From Agreia sp. PsM10 (GTDB lineage: Bacteria > Actinomycetota > Actinomycetes > Actinomycetales > Microbacteriaceae), in assembly GCF_030433855.1 (NCBI RefSeq), contig NZ_JARUXC010000004.1, positions 1-64,000 of the forward strand: a stretch of DNA of 64,000 bases, in the 5' to 3' direction. This document shows positions 32,927-42,100 of the stretch, piece after piece (position 1 is the stretch's first letter; every line of letters begins with the position of its first letter). Made by a program: the position numbers and the translations under genes. The notes beneath the pieces were generated by a model that did no database searches, was not told the DNA's origin, and worked only from the letters and a program-made list of their open reading frames with translations.

Positions 32927-33887
32927 CGATTGGGGAAATTAGTCCTTCGAAACCATCGGTTGGAGTTCTGTCGAGAACTTCACAGGCCAAAGAAGCGATC
33001 CTGGCTACTCGTTGAACAACTTCTTTGCTCGCACATACGACCCATCAACTGGATCATGGATGTCGCAAGACTCCTGGCGAGGCATGATCACGCAGCCTCA
33101 AACGGTGGCTCGCTATGCGTACGTCATAAATAGCCCAACGACCATGATCGACCACCTCGGTAACGAGCCCTACAGGCCGAGTCAGTACACCAACTCAAAA
33201 CCCGGAAAGGTGAAAGGAGGGCCACCCCCGAAAACGGCTCCTGCAACCCCCGAACCAATCGCCGGTCAGATGAAGCCAACGGCTCCCGGGTCCCCAACCT
33301 GCAAGACAAACCAGCCGTGCTCGCAGCTAGACCTCATGGTCGACTGGCACCTCGTCAACTCGTTCTGGAGCCGAATATCGGCGATCAAACAAAATCCACT
33401 TATCGTTATCGGCGGGGGCCTTGCCATCCTCCTAGCCTTACTGGAAGTTGCACTCGTTGCACTCGCCGCATTCTTGATAGTCGCCGCCATCGTCTATGCA
33501 ATTCAGCAGCTGATCGCATGGATTCGGGACATCAGCCGTGACATCCCGATCCACGACAAACCAATACCTACCCCAGGACCCAGCCCGGTTCCCGCACCCA
33601 GCGGCGGAGGCGGACAGCCTCCGAAAATCCCTGGTCCTCCAGCACCGGTCCTGCCGGGCGATCCCGAGGACGACGGAGGTGATATTCCCAATAAGGGAGA
33701 CCTGAAAAGGGTTAACGATAAGGACTTCGAGCGCGTCATGGACGAGACTGCCCATGCGTTTAAGGATGATTTGATGGGTAAGGGAAGCAACTCGAGATTC
33801 GATATATATCAAAATGGGAAGTGGATCTATCTCGTGGAGAAGAGCACCGGAAGGGTCATTCCCACCTACACGCATTGGCTGGGATAG
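32850..33887 (+). pseudogene. displaced RHS core plus Ntox33-like toxin tip, interrupted by a stop codon
   Basis: 32850-33155 re-encodes the RHS core seen at 30270-30560 (VGGSVTQLSNFDDWGN, stop TAG 32939-32941, SFETIGWSSVENFTG, FARTYDPSTGSWMSQDSW). The part after the stop is open from about 33012 (291 residues). It contains a long hydrophobic segment (LIVIGGGLAILLALLEVALV...AIVYAIQQLIAW), a Pro/Gly linker, and a final ~60 residues (FKDDLMGKGSNSRFDIYQNG) resembling polymorphic toxin type 33. As it lacks YD repeats and a secretion signal it is a silent cassette. Confidence 0.6.
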
Positions 33888-33891
33888 AAAA

Positions 33892-34401
33892 ATGACATTG
33901 GATGCGCTGCAAGAGACCGTTGACGGTTGGCAAGACGTCTACCTCACAGTTCTGAATGACACTCTTACGCGGCCAGAGTTGGCGTCCGCGTTGCAGATGA
34001 TCCCAGATGTGTCGGTCGAGGTTGGGGAGCCCACCAACAGCAAGGGGCCTCGTAAGGTCGAGGCGTTCACGAGCTGGATTGTTCACGCGAAGTCCAATCG
34101 AAATCAGATGGTCGACCTCCAGTTGGCGATGCTGTGGACAGTCGTGGGTCACCTTGCGCCTGCGATTGCCGCTCTTCCGGGTGAGACTCGGTGCTATTTG
34201 AACGTTCACCACATTATGAACGGAGGAGAGTTTCAGGGCCACGGCATCAATCTCTCATCCGAATGGATCGGCTTTCTTGCCCAGGTGCACGGAGAGTTTG
34301 ACGTCGACCAGTACGTCGTCGAGGCGGAACGATTCCGGATGAAATACGTCGTTCCAGGACGCTTGGGAGATCGTTCGACGACAGGTCCGAATCTCGGGTG
34401 A
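33892..34401 (+). CDS. candidate immunity protein for the Ntox33-like tip
   Basis: 169 residues; ATG 33892 lies four bases after the tip's stop codon, preceded by GGGATAGAAAA. It is soluble and alpha/beta, with GRCYLNVHHIMNGGEFQGHG-like residues near the middle. It has the position and size of an RHS immunity gene. No family is recognised with confidence. Confidence 0.55.
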   Translation: MTLDALQETVDGWQDVYLTVLNDTLTRPELASALQMIPDVSVEVGEPTNSKGPRKVEAFTSWIVHAKSNRNQMVDLQLAMLWTVVGHLAPAIAALPGETRCYLNVHHIMNGGEFQGHGINLSSEWIGFLAQVHGEFDVDQYVVEAERFRMKYVVPGRLGDRSTTGPNLG

Positions 34402-34784
34402 CGTTTACGACATCGGGTCGGGCAGGCGGTTCTTTCGTGCCAAAACAGAAGGTGAGTTCTGAGATATTGGATTTGAACTATATGGAACTTCGAGATTGGG
34501 CTGCAGTTGTCGTCGACGTTGTCGCCATTACTTGCGGCGTTCTGCTTGTGCGGCATCGTAGGTCCGCTGCGAAATTCAACGAAGAGGCGATTCGCAGCCG
34601 CGGTGGAAGGCTGAATACCAAAGTCGCGGACAGTTCAACACCGTCAATGGCAGGTTTTGCCGGCGTCGTTCTCGTGGAAATCGTTGTGGCTCCTGCGCTT
34701 CCGGGTGGCGCCCGCTTGTTCGGTCTTCGGGCGGACGTATCGACACGATTCGGATCGCGGCCGAAGTCCGTGGGGCTGTACTGA
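34398..34784 (+). CDS. small membrane protein, possibly frameshifted at the end
   Basis: 128 residues from a GTG overlapping the previous stop (GTGA). One clear helix (WAAVVVDVVAITCGVLLVRHRR) and a second hydrophobic stretch after STPSMAGFAGVVLVEIVV. The C-terminal ~35 residues lose hydrophobicity abruptly (LFGLRADVSTRFGSRPKS), suggesting a frame error late in the gene. The last codon overlaps the next start. Unknown function; another member of the small-gene tail behind the RHS locus. Confidence 0.5.
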   Translation: MTFTTSGRAGGSFVPKQKVSSEILDLNYMELRDWAAVVVDVVAITCGVLLVRHRRSAAKFNEEAIRSRGGRLNTKVADSSTPSMAGFAGVVLVEIVVAPALPGGARLFGLRADVSTRFGSRPKSVGLY

Positions 34785-35263
34785 TGGGGGAATCAAGGCG
34801 GAGAACGCTGCGCCGACCGTACTTGCGGTCGATGATGCTTGTCGGCACTATTCTCGGCACCGTCGCGGCAATCGGTTTCCAGTTCATTTATGTTCCGATC
34901 GCGACCGGAGTGGACCTCACCGTGGCGTTCGTCTGGGGAATCTTCTTTCTCGTATTCGAAGTGCCTGTCGGGGTAGTTATGGGGGCTTGCATCGCCGCAG
35001 TGGTCGTCGGGGTAGATGCTGTTCTCCCGGCGAAGACGCAGGCCCACTTCCGTGCCGTCGCTGCGGGAGTGGTTTCCTCAGTGACGTTCACGGTCGTCAT
35101 CTGCGCGATCGAACTCATCGTTCCGGGGCCGGATGGATTCACGCTTGCCTTCTATGCATCCGTGGCGGCCACTCTCGGTGCCGTCTTCGGAATCTTTGCG
35201 TGGCAGTACTTTCGGAAGTCCGGTGAGCCGGGCTCGTGCTCGCAGGAACGGGCACAGAACTGA
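34784..35263 (+). CDS. four-helix membrane protein of unknown family
   Basis: 159 residues with four membrane segments (MLVGTILGTVAAIGFQFIYV; VAFVWGIFFLVFEVPVGVVMG; AAGVVSSVTFTVVICAIELIV; YASVAATLGAVFGIFAWQYF) and basic termini (RRRTLRRPYLR). It begins on the last base of the previous gene's stop codon and ends overlapping a broken ORF (ATGA). No domain recognised. Confidence 0.6.
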   Translation: MGESRRRTLRRPYLRSMMLVGTILGTVAAIGFQFIYVPIATGVDLTVAFVWGIFFLVFEVPVGVVMGACIAAVVVGVDAVLPAKTQAHFRAVAAGVVSSVTFTVVICAIELIVPGPDGFTLAFYASVAATLGAVFGIFAWQYFRKSGEPGSCSQERAQN

Positions 35264-35396
35264 TGAGCACACCATCCCAAACGAAGCCCACGAACGTTCT
35301 TGCCGTCGTCGCATTGAGTGTGGCTCGGTAGCGTTCTGTCTCGGCCTGACTGCGACGGGCATCCTTTTACTGTGTCGGTTACGACGTCTGTCCTGA
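35263..35396 (+). pseudogene. truncated, frameshifted remnant of a small membrane protein gene
   Basis: Starts as MSTPSQTKPTNVLAVVALSV, the usual opening of DUF4190-type actinobacterial membrane proteins, then hits a TAG. Another frame continues with SVAFCLGLTATGILLLCRLR to TGA 35394-35396. Only 45 codons remain in total. The start overlaps the upstream stop, so it was once translated in the same unit. Confidence 0.5.
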
Positions 35397-35459
35397 ATGG
35401 ATTGCCACGACTCCCAGATTCTTCTAGACCTGACCCTTCACCAGTAATGGAGACGAGTG

Positions 35460-35870
35460 ATGATTACCGATAGGCATGCTGAACTCCTTAGACAGTTGCA
35501 AGTTGCGGACCATCCCACCTGGGGTGAGAGGGTACTACTTACGGCTTTGGCTGACTTGGCCCTCAGCCTTGCGGACCGTGAAACATTCGGCATCGTCGAT
35601 GCTTGGGCCGACGCGGATGATGCAGTTCGTTTTGTCTATCGTCCCTCTTGGGGCGACGATACCTCGGTTGGCCTCTTACGAGTTCGTCGAGATGCCCCGC
35701 TGCCGTACTACCTATACGAGGACGAAGACACACAAACTCCCGAAGAATACGGGGAGAATATTGCGCTGCTTGATCTTGGGCCGCCACTCGGTCGCACTCG
35801 AACTCGTCTGGTCTTCGATGACGAGGGCATCGGTTGGTGGGGCGATGGGTATACAGACCCTCTCGAATAA
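35460..35870 (+). CDS. hypothetical protein, candidate immunity-type gene
   Basis: 136 residues, acidic, no signal or membrane segment. VDAWADADDAVRFVYRPSWGDDTS and YEDEDTQTPEEYGENIALLDLGPP are distinctive, and the end is aromatic (DDEGIGWWGDGYTDPLE). Acidic small proteins in the tail of RHS loci are often immunity proteins, but no toxin tip adjoins this one. A GTG one codon upstream (35457) could also start it. Confidence 0.55.
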   Translation: MITDRHAELLRQLQVADHPTWGERVLLTALADLALSLADRETFGIVDAWADADDAVRFVYRPSWGDDTSVGLLRVRRDAPLPYYLYEDEDTQTPEEYGENIALLDLGPPLGRTRTRLVFDDEGIGWWGDGYTDPLE

Positions 35871-35948
35871 CCCCAGGTACCTGCACTTTCCTGAGCGCAC
35901 ACTATCAAAAGGAAAGTGCGCTCGTAGGGTGGCGGCACAATGCACGAA

Positions 35949-36675
35949 GGTTGAGAAAAGGGCGGCAGACGAAGCGGTCGTTCTTCAGATTCGATCCCCG
36001 GAAGGAATGAATAATGCGCTTCAGCGGGTCTTCGGGTCGAGAGGGCCCGATGAGTTGCTTCGCCCGTGGCAGGTGAATCCTGTACTCGTCGCAGATGGGT
36101 CCGGCATCGAATTCTGGAACGCGGGGAAGGCTCGAGTTCAGATCGGGTGGGACTTCATCGAGCGTATTGAGATCGGAGTGGCGAGTGAGCTTGGGCGACG
36201 ACGCCCCGGCCTCCTTCCTTCGAGTGATCGTCAATCCGACGGTGAAGCAGAAGCGGCAGCTGAGAAATGATGATGCTGAGGCGTGTGTGCTCGTCGCCCA
36301 CCGACATCCGTCGACAGAAGAGGTTGTGGACTTCCTCGGCGCCTCGGCTCCCCGGCGTGTTCTCGGTGAACCGCTTCCAATGTACTTCTCGATCGTCGCA
36401 GATGGGGCAGGTCTTCGCCTGCTCTCGCCTCGGGATGGCGGCTCGCCCCATCTGACAGTGCCGTGGGCAGAAGTCGTAGGTATCGCTCGAGGCTCCGTCG
36501 CCATTCGCGGCGGCACCGTCGCGGCGCTGAACGTCATCGGGGAGCGGGCGTCGCGGAGCTACGAACTTTAGCTGGTGATCGGCAGCCGTCACGGCTGGGG
36601 AACCTACCCGCTTGGTACTCGCGGCGTCGACGACCTCGTCGACACCTTAAGAGTGCTGCAGTCGACGCGGGATTG
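35949..36675 (+). pseudogene. decayed two-domain (PH-like) protein gene
   Basis: One frame encodes NALQRVFGSRGPDELLRPWQ and VNPVLVADGSGIEFW...IGWDFIERIEIG. Near 36185-36200 the sense shifts to the next frame (ASFLRVIVNPTVKQKRQLRN; MYFSIVADGAGLRLLSP; LTVPWAEVVGIARGSVAIRGG) and meets TAG at 36569-36571. After it the same frame continues in sense (LVIGSRHGWGTYPL, DDLVDTLRVLQSTRD) to TGA 36673-36675. So a repeated VADGxG(L/I) domain protein has one frameshift and one nonsense codon. No start was found. Confidence 0.6.
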
Positions 36676-36823
36676 AGCTCTTTGCCGCCTCACCGCGTGC
36701 ACTATCGTCGAGATGTTGGGGGAAATGATCGGCAGGGGTCACCTCAATGCTCTCAACGTCTGGTTCGCTGACGCCGTTCTGGCATGGTCCGCACCTCCTG
36801 CTGTTAGCGGTGACGGTCGCAGC

Positions 36824-37300
36824 ATGACCGAGTCCCCTCCACGTCGGCTGCGTGTGGCGTTGATCTCCTTCATGACCGCAGCGAGCGGTGCCGGCTTGCT
36901 GATCTGGGCCATGATCGGCACGGCCTACGACAGCGGTGCGACCTACATCAATCTTTATCTCGGCTTTGCCTACTTGTTGTTCCTCCCGTCGTTGTTCGCG
37001 GGAATGGTCGCAGCTCTGGGAGCCACCGCTGCCATGAATAGGACTTCTCGCTGCGGGTGGGTTTCAGAGACGGTGCGCGCGGGCCTCGGCGCGTTCGTCG
37101 CCTACACGGCGATCTCCCTTGCTGTGATGTGGGGTCTGACCCAAGGACTCTTTCCGGCGTGGATCACGCTGGTGTCGGCCTTCGTTCTCGGATCGGTCGC
37201 GAGCGCCATCGTCTACGTGTGGCGACGCAACGAAGGGAAACAGTTCGATGGGGCTCCGAACGGAAACGCACCTGTGCCCGATGGTGGTCTGGACTCGTGA
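36824..37300 (+). CDS. four-helix membrane protein of unknown family
   Basis: 158 residues from the ATG at 36824. Membrane segments are RVALISFMTAASGAGLLIWAM, LYLGFAYLLFLPSLFAGMVAAL, GLGAFVAYTAISLAVMWGL and AWITLVSAFVLGSVASAIVYVW, followed by a charged tail. The frame is open further upstream but without credible coding sequence. It ends in a GTGA overlap with another frame. Confidence 0.6.
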   Translation: MTESPPRRLRVALISFMTAASGAGLLIWAMIGTAYDSGATYINLYLGFAYLLFLPSLFAGMVAALGATAAMNRTSRCGWVSETVRAGLGAFVAYTAISLAVMWGLTQGLFPAWITLVSAFVLGSVASAIVYVWRRNEGKQFDGAPNGNAPVPDGGLDS

Positions 37301-37409
37301 GCGCATCCGTCAGTATGCCGCATCGGGTCAAGGGAGTCGTGACCGGGTGGGGTACGACGTTGCATCAGCGCAGGGGCGAGACCGACGGCGGACGAATCAC
37401 GAATTCCTC

Positions 37410-37901
37410 ATGTGGGACAGAAGCGTCCCGATGATCGCCGTCTTCGCACTCATTTTCACTGTGCCATCCATGGACGCCCTCGTCTGGCTCATCCTGCTTG
37501 TCGCGAGCCCGGACGTTCTCCGGCAGAAGTGGATCTACATCGCATCGCTTCGGGTGGGTCTCATTTGCGGCGTGGCCGTAGCAATTTGCATCTACTCGCC
37601 AGGATGGTCCCTCGTGCTCGGATCTGAGGCCGACGAGTGGCGAGGCTTCTATGGCTACATTCTCGCGTTCAACGCGATCGGCGGCACCGCGGTCACGCTC
37701 GGAGCATGGGCGGTGTCGACTCTTCTCGGACGGCCAGCTCGCGTTCCCGGAGGGCCGCCCAACCTGGTGAATCGTATTACAGGGTGGATTGAGGACCCGC
37801 CGTGGATTCCACGACGAAACGCCGACGGCGGCGCAGTTCATCCTGTTGAAGAACAACGCCACGCCGCCCACACAACTGCCGCGCCCTACAGCGTCGGGTA
37901 G
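37410..37901 (+). CDS. membrane protein of unknown family, 5' end unclear
   Basis: 163 residues from ATG 37410; the same frame is open back to 37248. At least three hydrophobic segments (MIAVFALIFTVPSMDALVWLILLVA; VGLICGVAVAICIYSPGWSLVL; FYGYILAFNAIGGTAVTLGAWAV). A GTG at 37297 overlapping the upstream stop opens a different frame that closes at 37432, so a frameshift may have separated the original N-terminus. The last 16 bases overlap the end of the convergent reductase gene. Confidence 0.5.
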   Translation: MWDRSVPMIAVFALIFTVPSMDALVWLILLVASPDVLRQKWIYIASLRVGLICGVAVAICIYSPGWSLVLGSEADEWRGFYGYILAFNAIGGTAVTLGAWAVSTLLGRPARVPGGPPNLVNRITGWIEDPPWIPRRNADGGAVHPVEEQRHAAHTTAAPYSVG

Positions 37902-38953
37902 TCCGTGTACCCGACCGGTCCGGCTCCGTAGAACGTCTTCGCGTCGGGCTCGTTGAGCTCCGCCTCGTCACGCCAGCGGCGCACCAGGTCGGGGTTCGCT
38001 AGCAGCGCGCGGCCCACGACGACCGCGTCGGCGAGTCCGTCGTTCACCAGGCCGCGGGCCTCCTCGCGGGTGGTCGGAGTCGTGAATCCGTTGTTCAGAA
38101 TAACCGAGCCGCCGAAGCGTCCGCGCAGGTCCTGCACCAGCGACGACGCAGGAGAAGGGTGCAGGATGCTCAGGTACGCGAGGCCGAGCGGCGCGATCGC
38201 GTCGACGAGCGCCTCGTAGGTGAGGCGGGTCTCCTCGGCGTCCTTCTCGAAGACGTCCTGGATGTTGCGCTCGGGTGAGATGCGCACGCCCACCCGGTCG
38301 GCTCCGATCTCGCGGGCGACGGCGGCGATGACCTGGGCGCCGAAACGGGCGCGATTCTCGGGGGAGCCGCCGTACGCATCCGTTCGGGTGTTGCTCGTGG
38401 GCGACAGGAACTGGTGCAGCAGGTACCCGTTGGCGGAGTGCACCTCGACGCCGTCGAGCCCGGCCTCGACGGCACGGCGGGCCGCGGCCACGTGCTCCTC
38501 GATGATGCGCTGCAGCTCGTCCGGGGTGGCGGCGGTGGGCACGGGGTAGGGGAACGCGCCGTCGGGGGTGCGCACCTCGCCCTCGATGGCGGTCGCGCTG
38601 GGCGCGTAGATCGTGAGCCCGCTGTTGATGAGCGGATGCGTGACCCGGCCCGCGTGCATCAGCTGCATCACGATCAGGCCGTCTTCATCGTGCACGGCGG
38701 CGGCGACGCGACCCCAGCCCTCTGCCTGCTCCTCGGTCTCGATGCCCGGCTGGCCGGGGTAGGCCTGGGCGCCGGCCGACGTGAACGTTCCCTCGGTGAT
38801 CAGCAGTCCGGCTGTGGCGCGCTGCGCGTAGTGCAGGGCGATGAGCTCGCCGGGAACGCCGTGCTCCTCGGCACGCAGGCGCGTGAGCGGTGCCATGACG
38901 ACGCGGTTGTCGAGGTCGAGCGAGCCGAGCGAGACGGGGGAGAAGAGCTGCAC
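37886..38953 (-). CDS. old yellow enzyme-family alkene reductase
   Basis: 355-residue FMN TIM-barrel enzyme that reduces activated C=C bonds with NAD(P)H. VQLFSPVSLGSLDLDNRVVMAPLTRLRA is the typical N-terminus. The substrate-binding H-x-x-N pair lies in EVHSANGYLLHQFLSP and NTRTDAYGGS follows. DAVVVGRALLANPDL binds the FMN phosphate. GTG at 38953 with GAAAGAAG upstream is preferred to longer readings. It is single-gene and convergent with the decayed RHS-tail genes. Confidence 0.93.
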   Translation of the reverse strand: MQLFSPVSLGSLDLDNRVVMAPLTRLRAEEHGVPGELIALHYAQRATAGLLITEGTFTSAGAQAYPGQPGIETEEQAEGWGRVAAAVHDEDGLIVMQLMHAGRVTHPLINSGLTIYAPSATAIEGEVRTPDGAFPYPVPTAATPDELQRIIEEHVAAARRAVEAGLDGVEVHSANGYLLHQFLSPTSNTRTDAYGGSPENRARFGAQVIAAVAREIGADRVGVRISPERNIQDVFEKDAEETRLTYEALVDAIAPLGLAYLSILHPSPASSLVQDLRGRFGGSVILNNGFTTPTTREEARGLVNDGLADAVVVGRALLANPDLVRRWRDEAELNEPDAKTFYGAGPVGYTDYPTL

Positions 38954-39051
38954 GAGATGCTTCTTTCGGTCGAGAACGTGTGAATCCGAGGCTAGAGCGC
39001 CTCTCTGGCAAACACGTCTGTGTGACGAATTCATTCCGCATGACCAGAAAG

Positions 39052-39089
39052 GGGGCCCGTGTTCGCACGGATGTGCAAACACGGGCCCC
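39052..39089 (-). terminator. rho-independent terminator of the large esterase gene
   Basis: A 12-bp perfect stem (39052-39063 GGGGCCCGTGTT with 39078-39089) and 14-base loop lie 21 bases after the leftward stop codon. Read leftward it is followed by CCTTTCT. Confidence 0.75.
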
Positions 39090-39109
39090 TCAGTCAGCGG
39101 CGGTCGACG

Positions 39110-42100
39110 CTAGTCGCGCGTCAACGCCTGCGCCCTGCGCCGATACATCACGAACAGGATGCCTCCGGCCAGCAGCACAGACGCGGCCAGCGCCCAGCCG
39201 GTCACCTGCAGGCCGGTGGCCGCCAGGTCGCCGGATGTCGCATCCCGGGTCGAGCCGGAGCCCGCCGGCACCGAGGTGCCGCCGTCGCCCGAGCCCGAGC
39301 CCGAACCGGTGCCCGGAGTTCCGGGGTCTGTACCGGGCGTCCCGGGGTCGGTGCCCGGATCGGTCGGGGTGACCGGAGCATCCGGATCGAGCACCTCGAA
39401 GGCGGCGGCGAGCGTACGCGCCGAGCCGTAGCCCGTGGCGGTGTACTCGTGGGCGCCGAACTCGGCATTCGCGGGAACCACCGTCTCGAACGTGACCGTT
39501 CCGTCGGCGCTCACGAGCTGGCCGAGGGCGACCGGCTCGGAGTGGAACACGAAGTCGACCGCTTCGCCGGCGCGGAAGCCCGCTCCGGTGACGACGACCG
39601 GGGTGCCGGGAACCGCGGAGGCCGGCGTGACCGTGAGCGTTCCGGTGCCCGAGAGGGCCTCGGCGCACGCGTCGCCCTGCGTTCCGACGGGCGGCACCGA
39701 GTCGGCGGGGAGGCCCGCCGAGGTGACCACGCCATCGTCCTCACGAACGATGATCTTGCCGAACGAGTCGCCGATCGTGACGCCCTGCTGCGTGTTCGTC
39801 ACGTTCGTGATGAACGAGGTCGTGGCGCTGCGGCTGGCGGCCGAATCGCCCTGCACGGGAACGCTGACGACCTTGCACTGCTCGCCGGGCGCGAAGTCGA
39901 CCTTCTGCATGGTCGGCAGCACCTGGTTGGCGGCGCGCACTCCGATCGCGGAGACGTAGACCGACGAGGCCTCCTCTGCGGCGCGGGACAGAACGACGGG
40001 CAGGTCGACCGAGCCGACACCCGCACCCTCTTCCACCTTCACGTCGGGGATGGATGCGACGGGTCGGGTCGACAGCTCGGGCGTGCCGACCGTGGCCGCA
40101 TCCTGCAGCGTGAGGTCGGAGAGCAGAACGCCGCCGGTCTCCCGGGGCGCCGTGAAGCGCACCTGGCGGATGTCGGCGAGGTCTGCGCCCACGAACGACT
40201 CCACGGGGATCGCGATCTGCTGCAGCAGCACCTTGCGCAGCGGGTCGGTCGACCCCGGCAGCACGGTGAGCGCGTCGCCGAACTGCGAGGCGGTGACCGA
40301 TGCGGATCCGCCGGATCCGTCGACGATCGTCACCGTGAGCTCGGTGCTTCCCGCCACCGGAACGGAGTCGTCGGGCGAGACGCGGAACGACAGGCTCTCG
40401 TGCGTCGAGAAGTCCGCAGCGTCAGTCGGAACGACGACCCGCAGCTCACCCGCGGCGGCGGTGTTCGATGCCGGCGCCGTGTAGGTGAAGTGCATCGACG
40501 GCGTCGACGGCACGGATGTGGCCCGACCGTTTCCGTACGGCGCACTCAGGAAGCCGTAGTCCGGGGCCTGCGCGAATCCGAGTTTCGTCACGCAGTAGGG
40601 CAGCGTGGCCGGCACCTCGAGCGGGCTCATGCTCTCGCAGGTCGCGTAGGTTCCCGCTCCGACGACCTGAACCGTGGTGTCGGTCGTGTCGAAGTTCGTG
40701 ATGTCGACGCGGTTGGATGCGGGAAGGGTCGCCGAGACGCGGACGTCGGCACGACCGGCCGAGGTGGGCTTCGCGTCGGATCCGTCGAACATCGGCAGGA
40801 ACTGCTGCTCGTCGCCGAGGGTGAGGCGGAAGAATCCGGCGATGTAGGCGTTTCCGGCCGCGTACTGCTCGTCGGCGTTCAGCCGCGTCGGGGCGCTCGC
40901 CCCACACGTGGGATCGGTCTGGTTGCGGTCCATGGCCGACCAGTCGTCGCTGGTGGCGACGGGGTACTTGCCCGGCGTCCACGCCGTGTTGAAGTAGTTG
41001 TGGTTCGTTCCCATGATCAGAACAGAGGAGCGGAGCACGTCGTCGTCGTAGGCGTGGCGTGAGTCGTCGATGTACTTCTGGCCCATCTGGTCTTCGACGT
41101 CGCCGTCGCAGTAGGGCAGAACGACGGCGGTCGTGACGCCGGGAACCGTCATGCGCGTGTAGTCGGTCGGCGCGAGCGGAAGGACGCTCGTGATGCCGAA
41201 CGGCTCGCCCTGCTCGGCGTTCAGCAGCGCGGCGCGCATCACGCCCTCGCCTCCGCGCGAGTGGCCCATGAGACCCACGTTGTCGAGGTCGAGCTTCCCG
41301 GTCAGCGACGCGCTGAGACCCACCGCGGTTCCGGCGTTGGCCTGGCGCAGCAGCGACAGGTGGTCCATCACGAGCTGGGCGCGGGCGGCCGCGCCGGTGT
41401 CGTCGGCGAGCGAGCCGTCGAGCGCGTTGATGGCGTTGGCCGAGATCGAGATCACGGCATAACCCTGGGAGGCCAGCATGGTGGCGGCGTCGTTGTAGCC
41501 GAGGTAGCTCTCGACGTCGACCTGGCCGGCGTAGCCCGTTGCCGGGTCGGCGGGGTAGCACGGCCAGGCGCGGGCGACCGCCCCCTGCGGAATCGCGCCG
41601 GCGCACGAGGTGTGCCGACCGTGCAGGAAGATGACGACGGGGCGCTCGCCCGTGGCGCCGACAGGCATGAACACGGCCGCGCGGATCTCGCCCTTGCGGT
41701 TGAAGTCGCGCAGGTCGACGGCCTCGTCGCCGAGGTTGTAGTCGTCGCGCTCCACGGCGTAGGGTCCGGATGCCGTGGGGTCGGCATCGAGCACGGGTGC
41801 GACCGTCGGGGCGACCAGGCTGTTGACCTGGCGGGATGCGGCGCCCGAGCGGTCTGCGGCCGAGTCGTCGGCGGCGGGGTCGCCCGATCCGGACCAGCCC
41901 TGACTGACCGAGGTGGCCGCCAGCACGCTGTCGTCGGCGGTCGTGACCGTGAGGGTCAGGCCGTCGAGCGAGGTGGTGGCCATGCCGAGTTCGACGCCGT
42001 CGGCCCAGAGGGTCGGGTAGTCGCTGCGGATCTCGATGGGCTCGGCGAGGGTCTTGGTGACCTCGTAGCCGCCGGGAACCTCGGTGATGGTCCAGTCGTC

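Noticed and set aside
37838-37856. ATCCTGTTGAA resembling one end of the 14044-14123 element
   Set aside because: Only 11 bases match and no partner repeat is present; chance similarity is sufficient.
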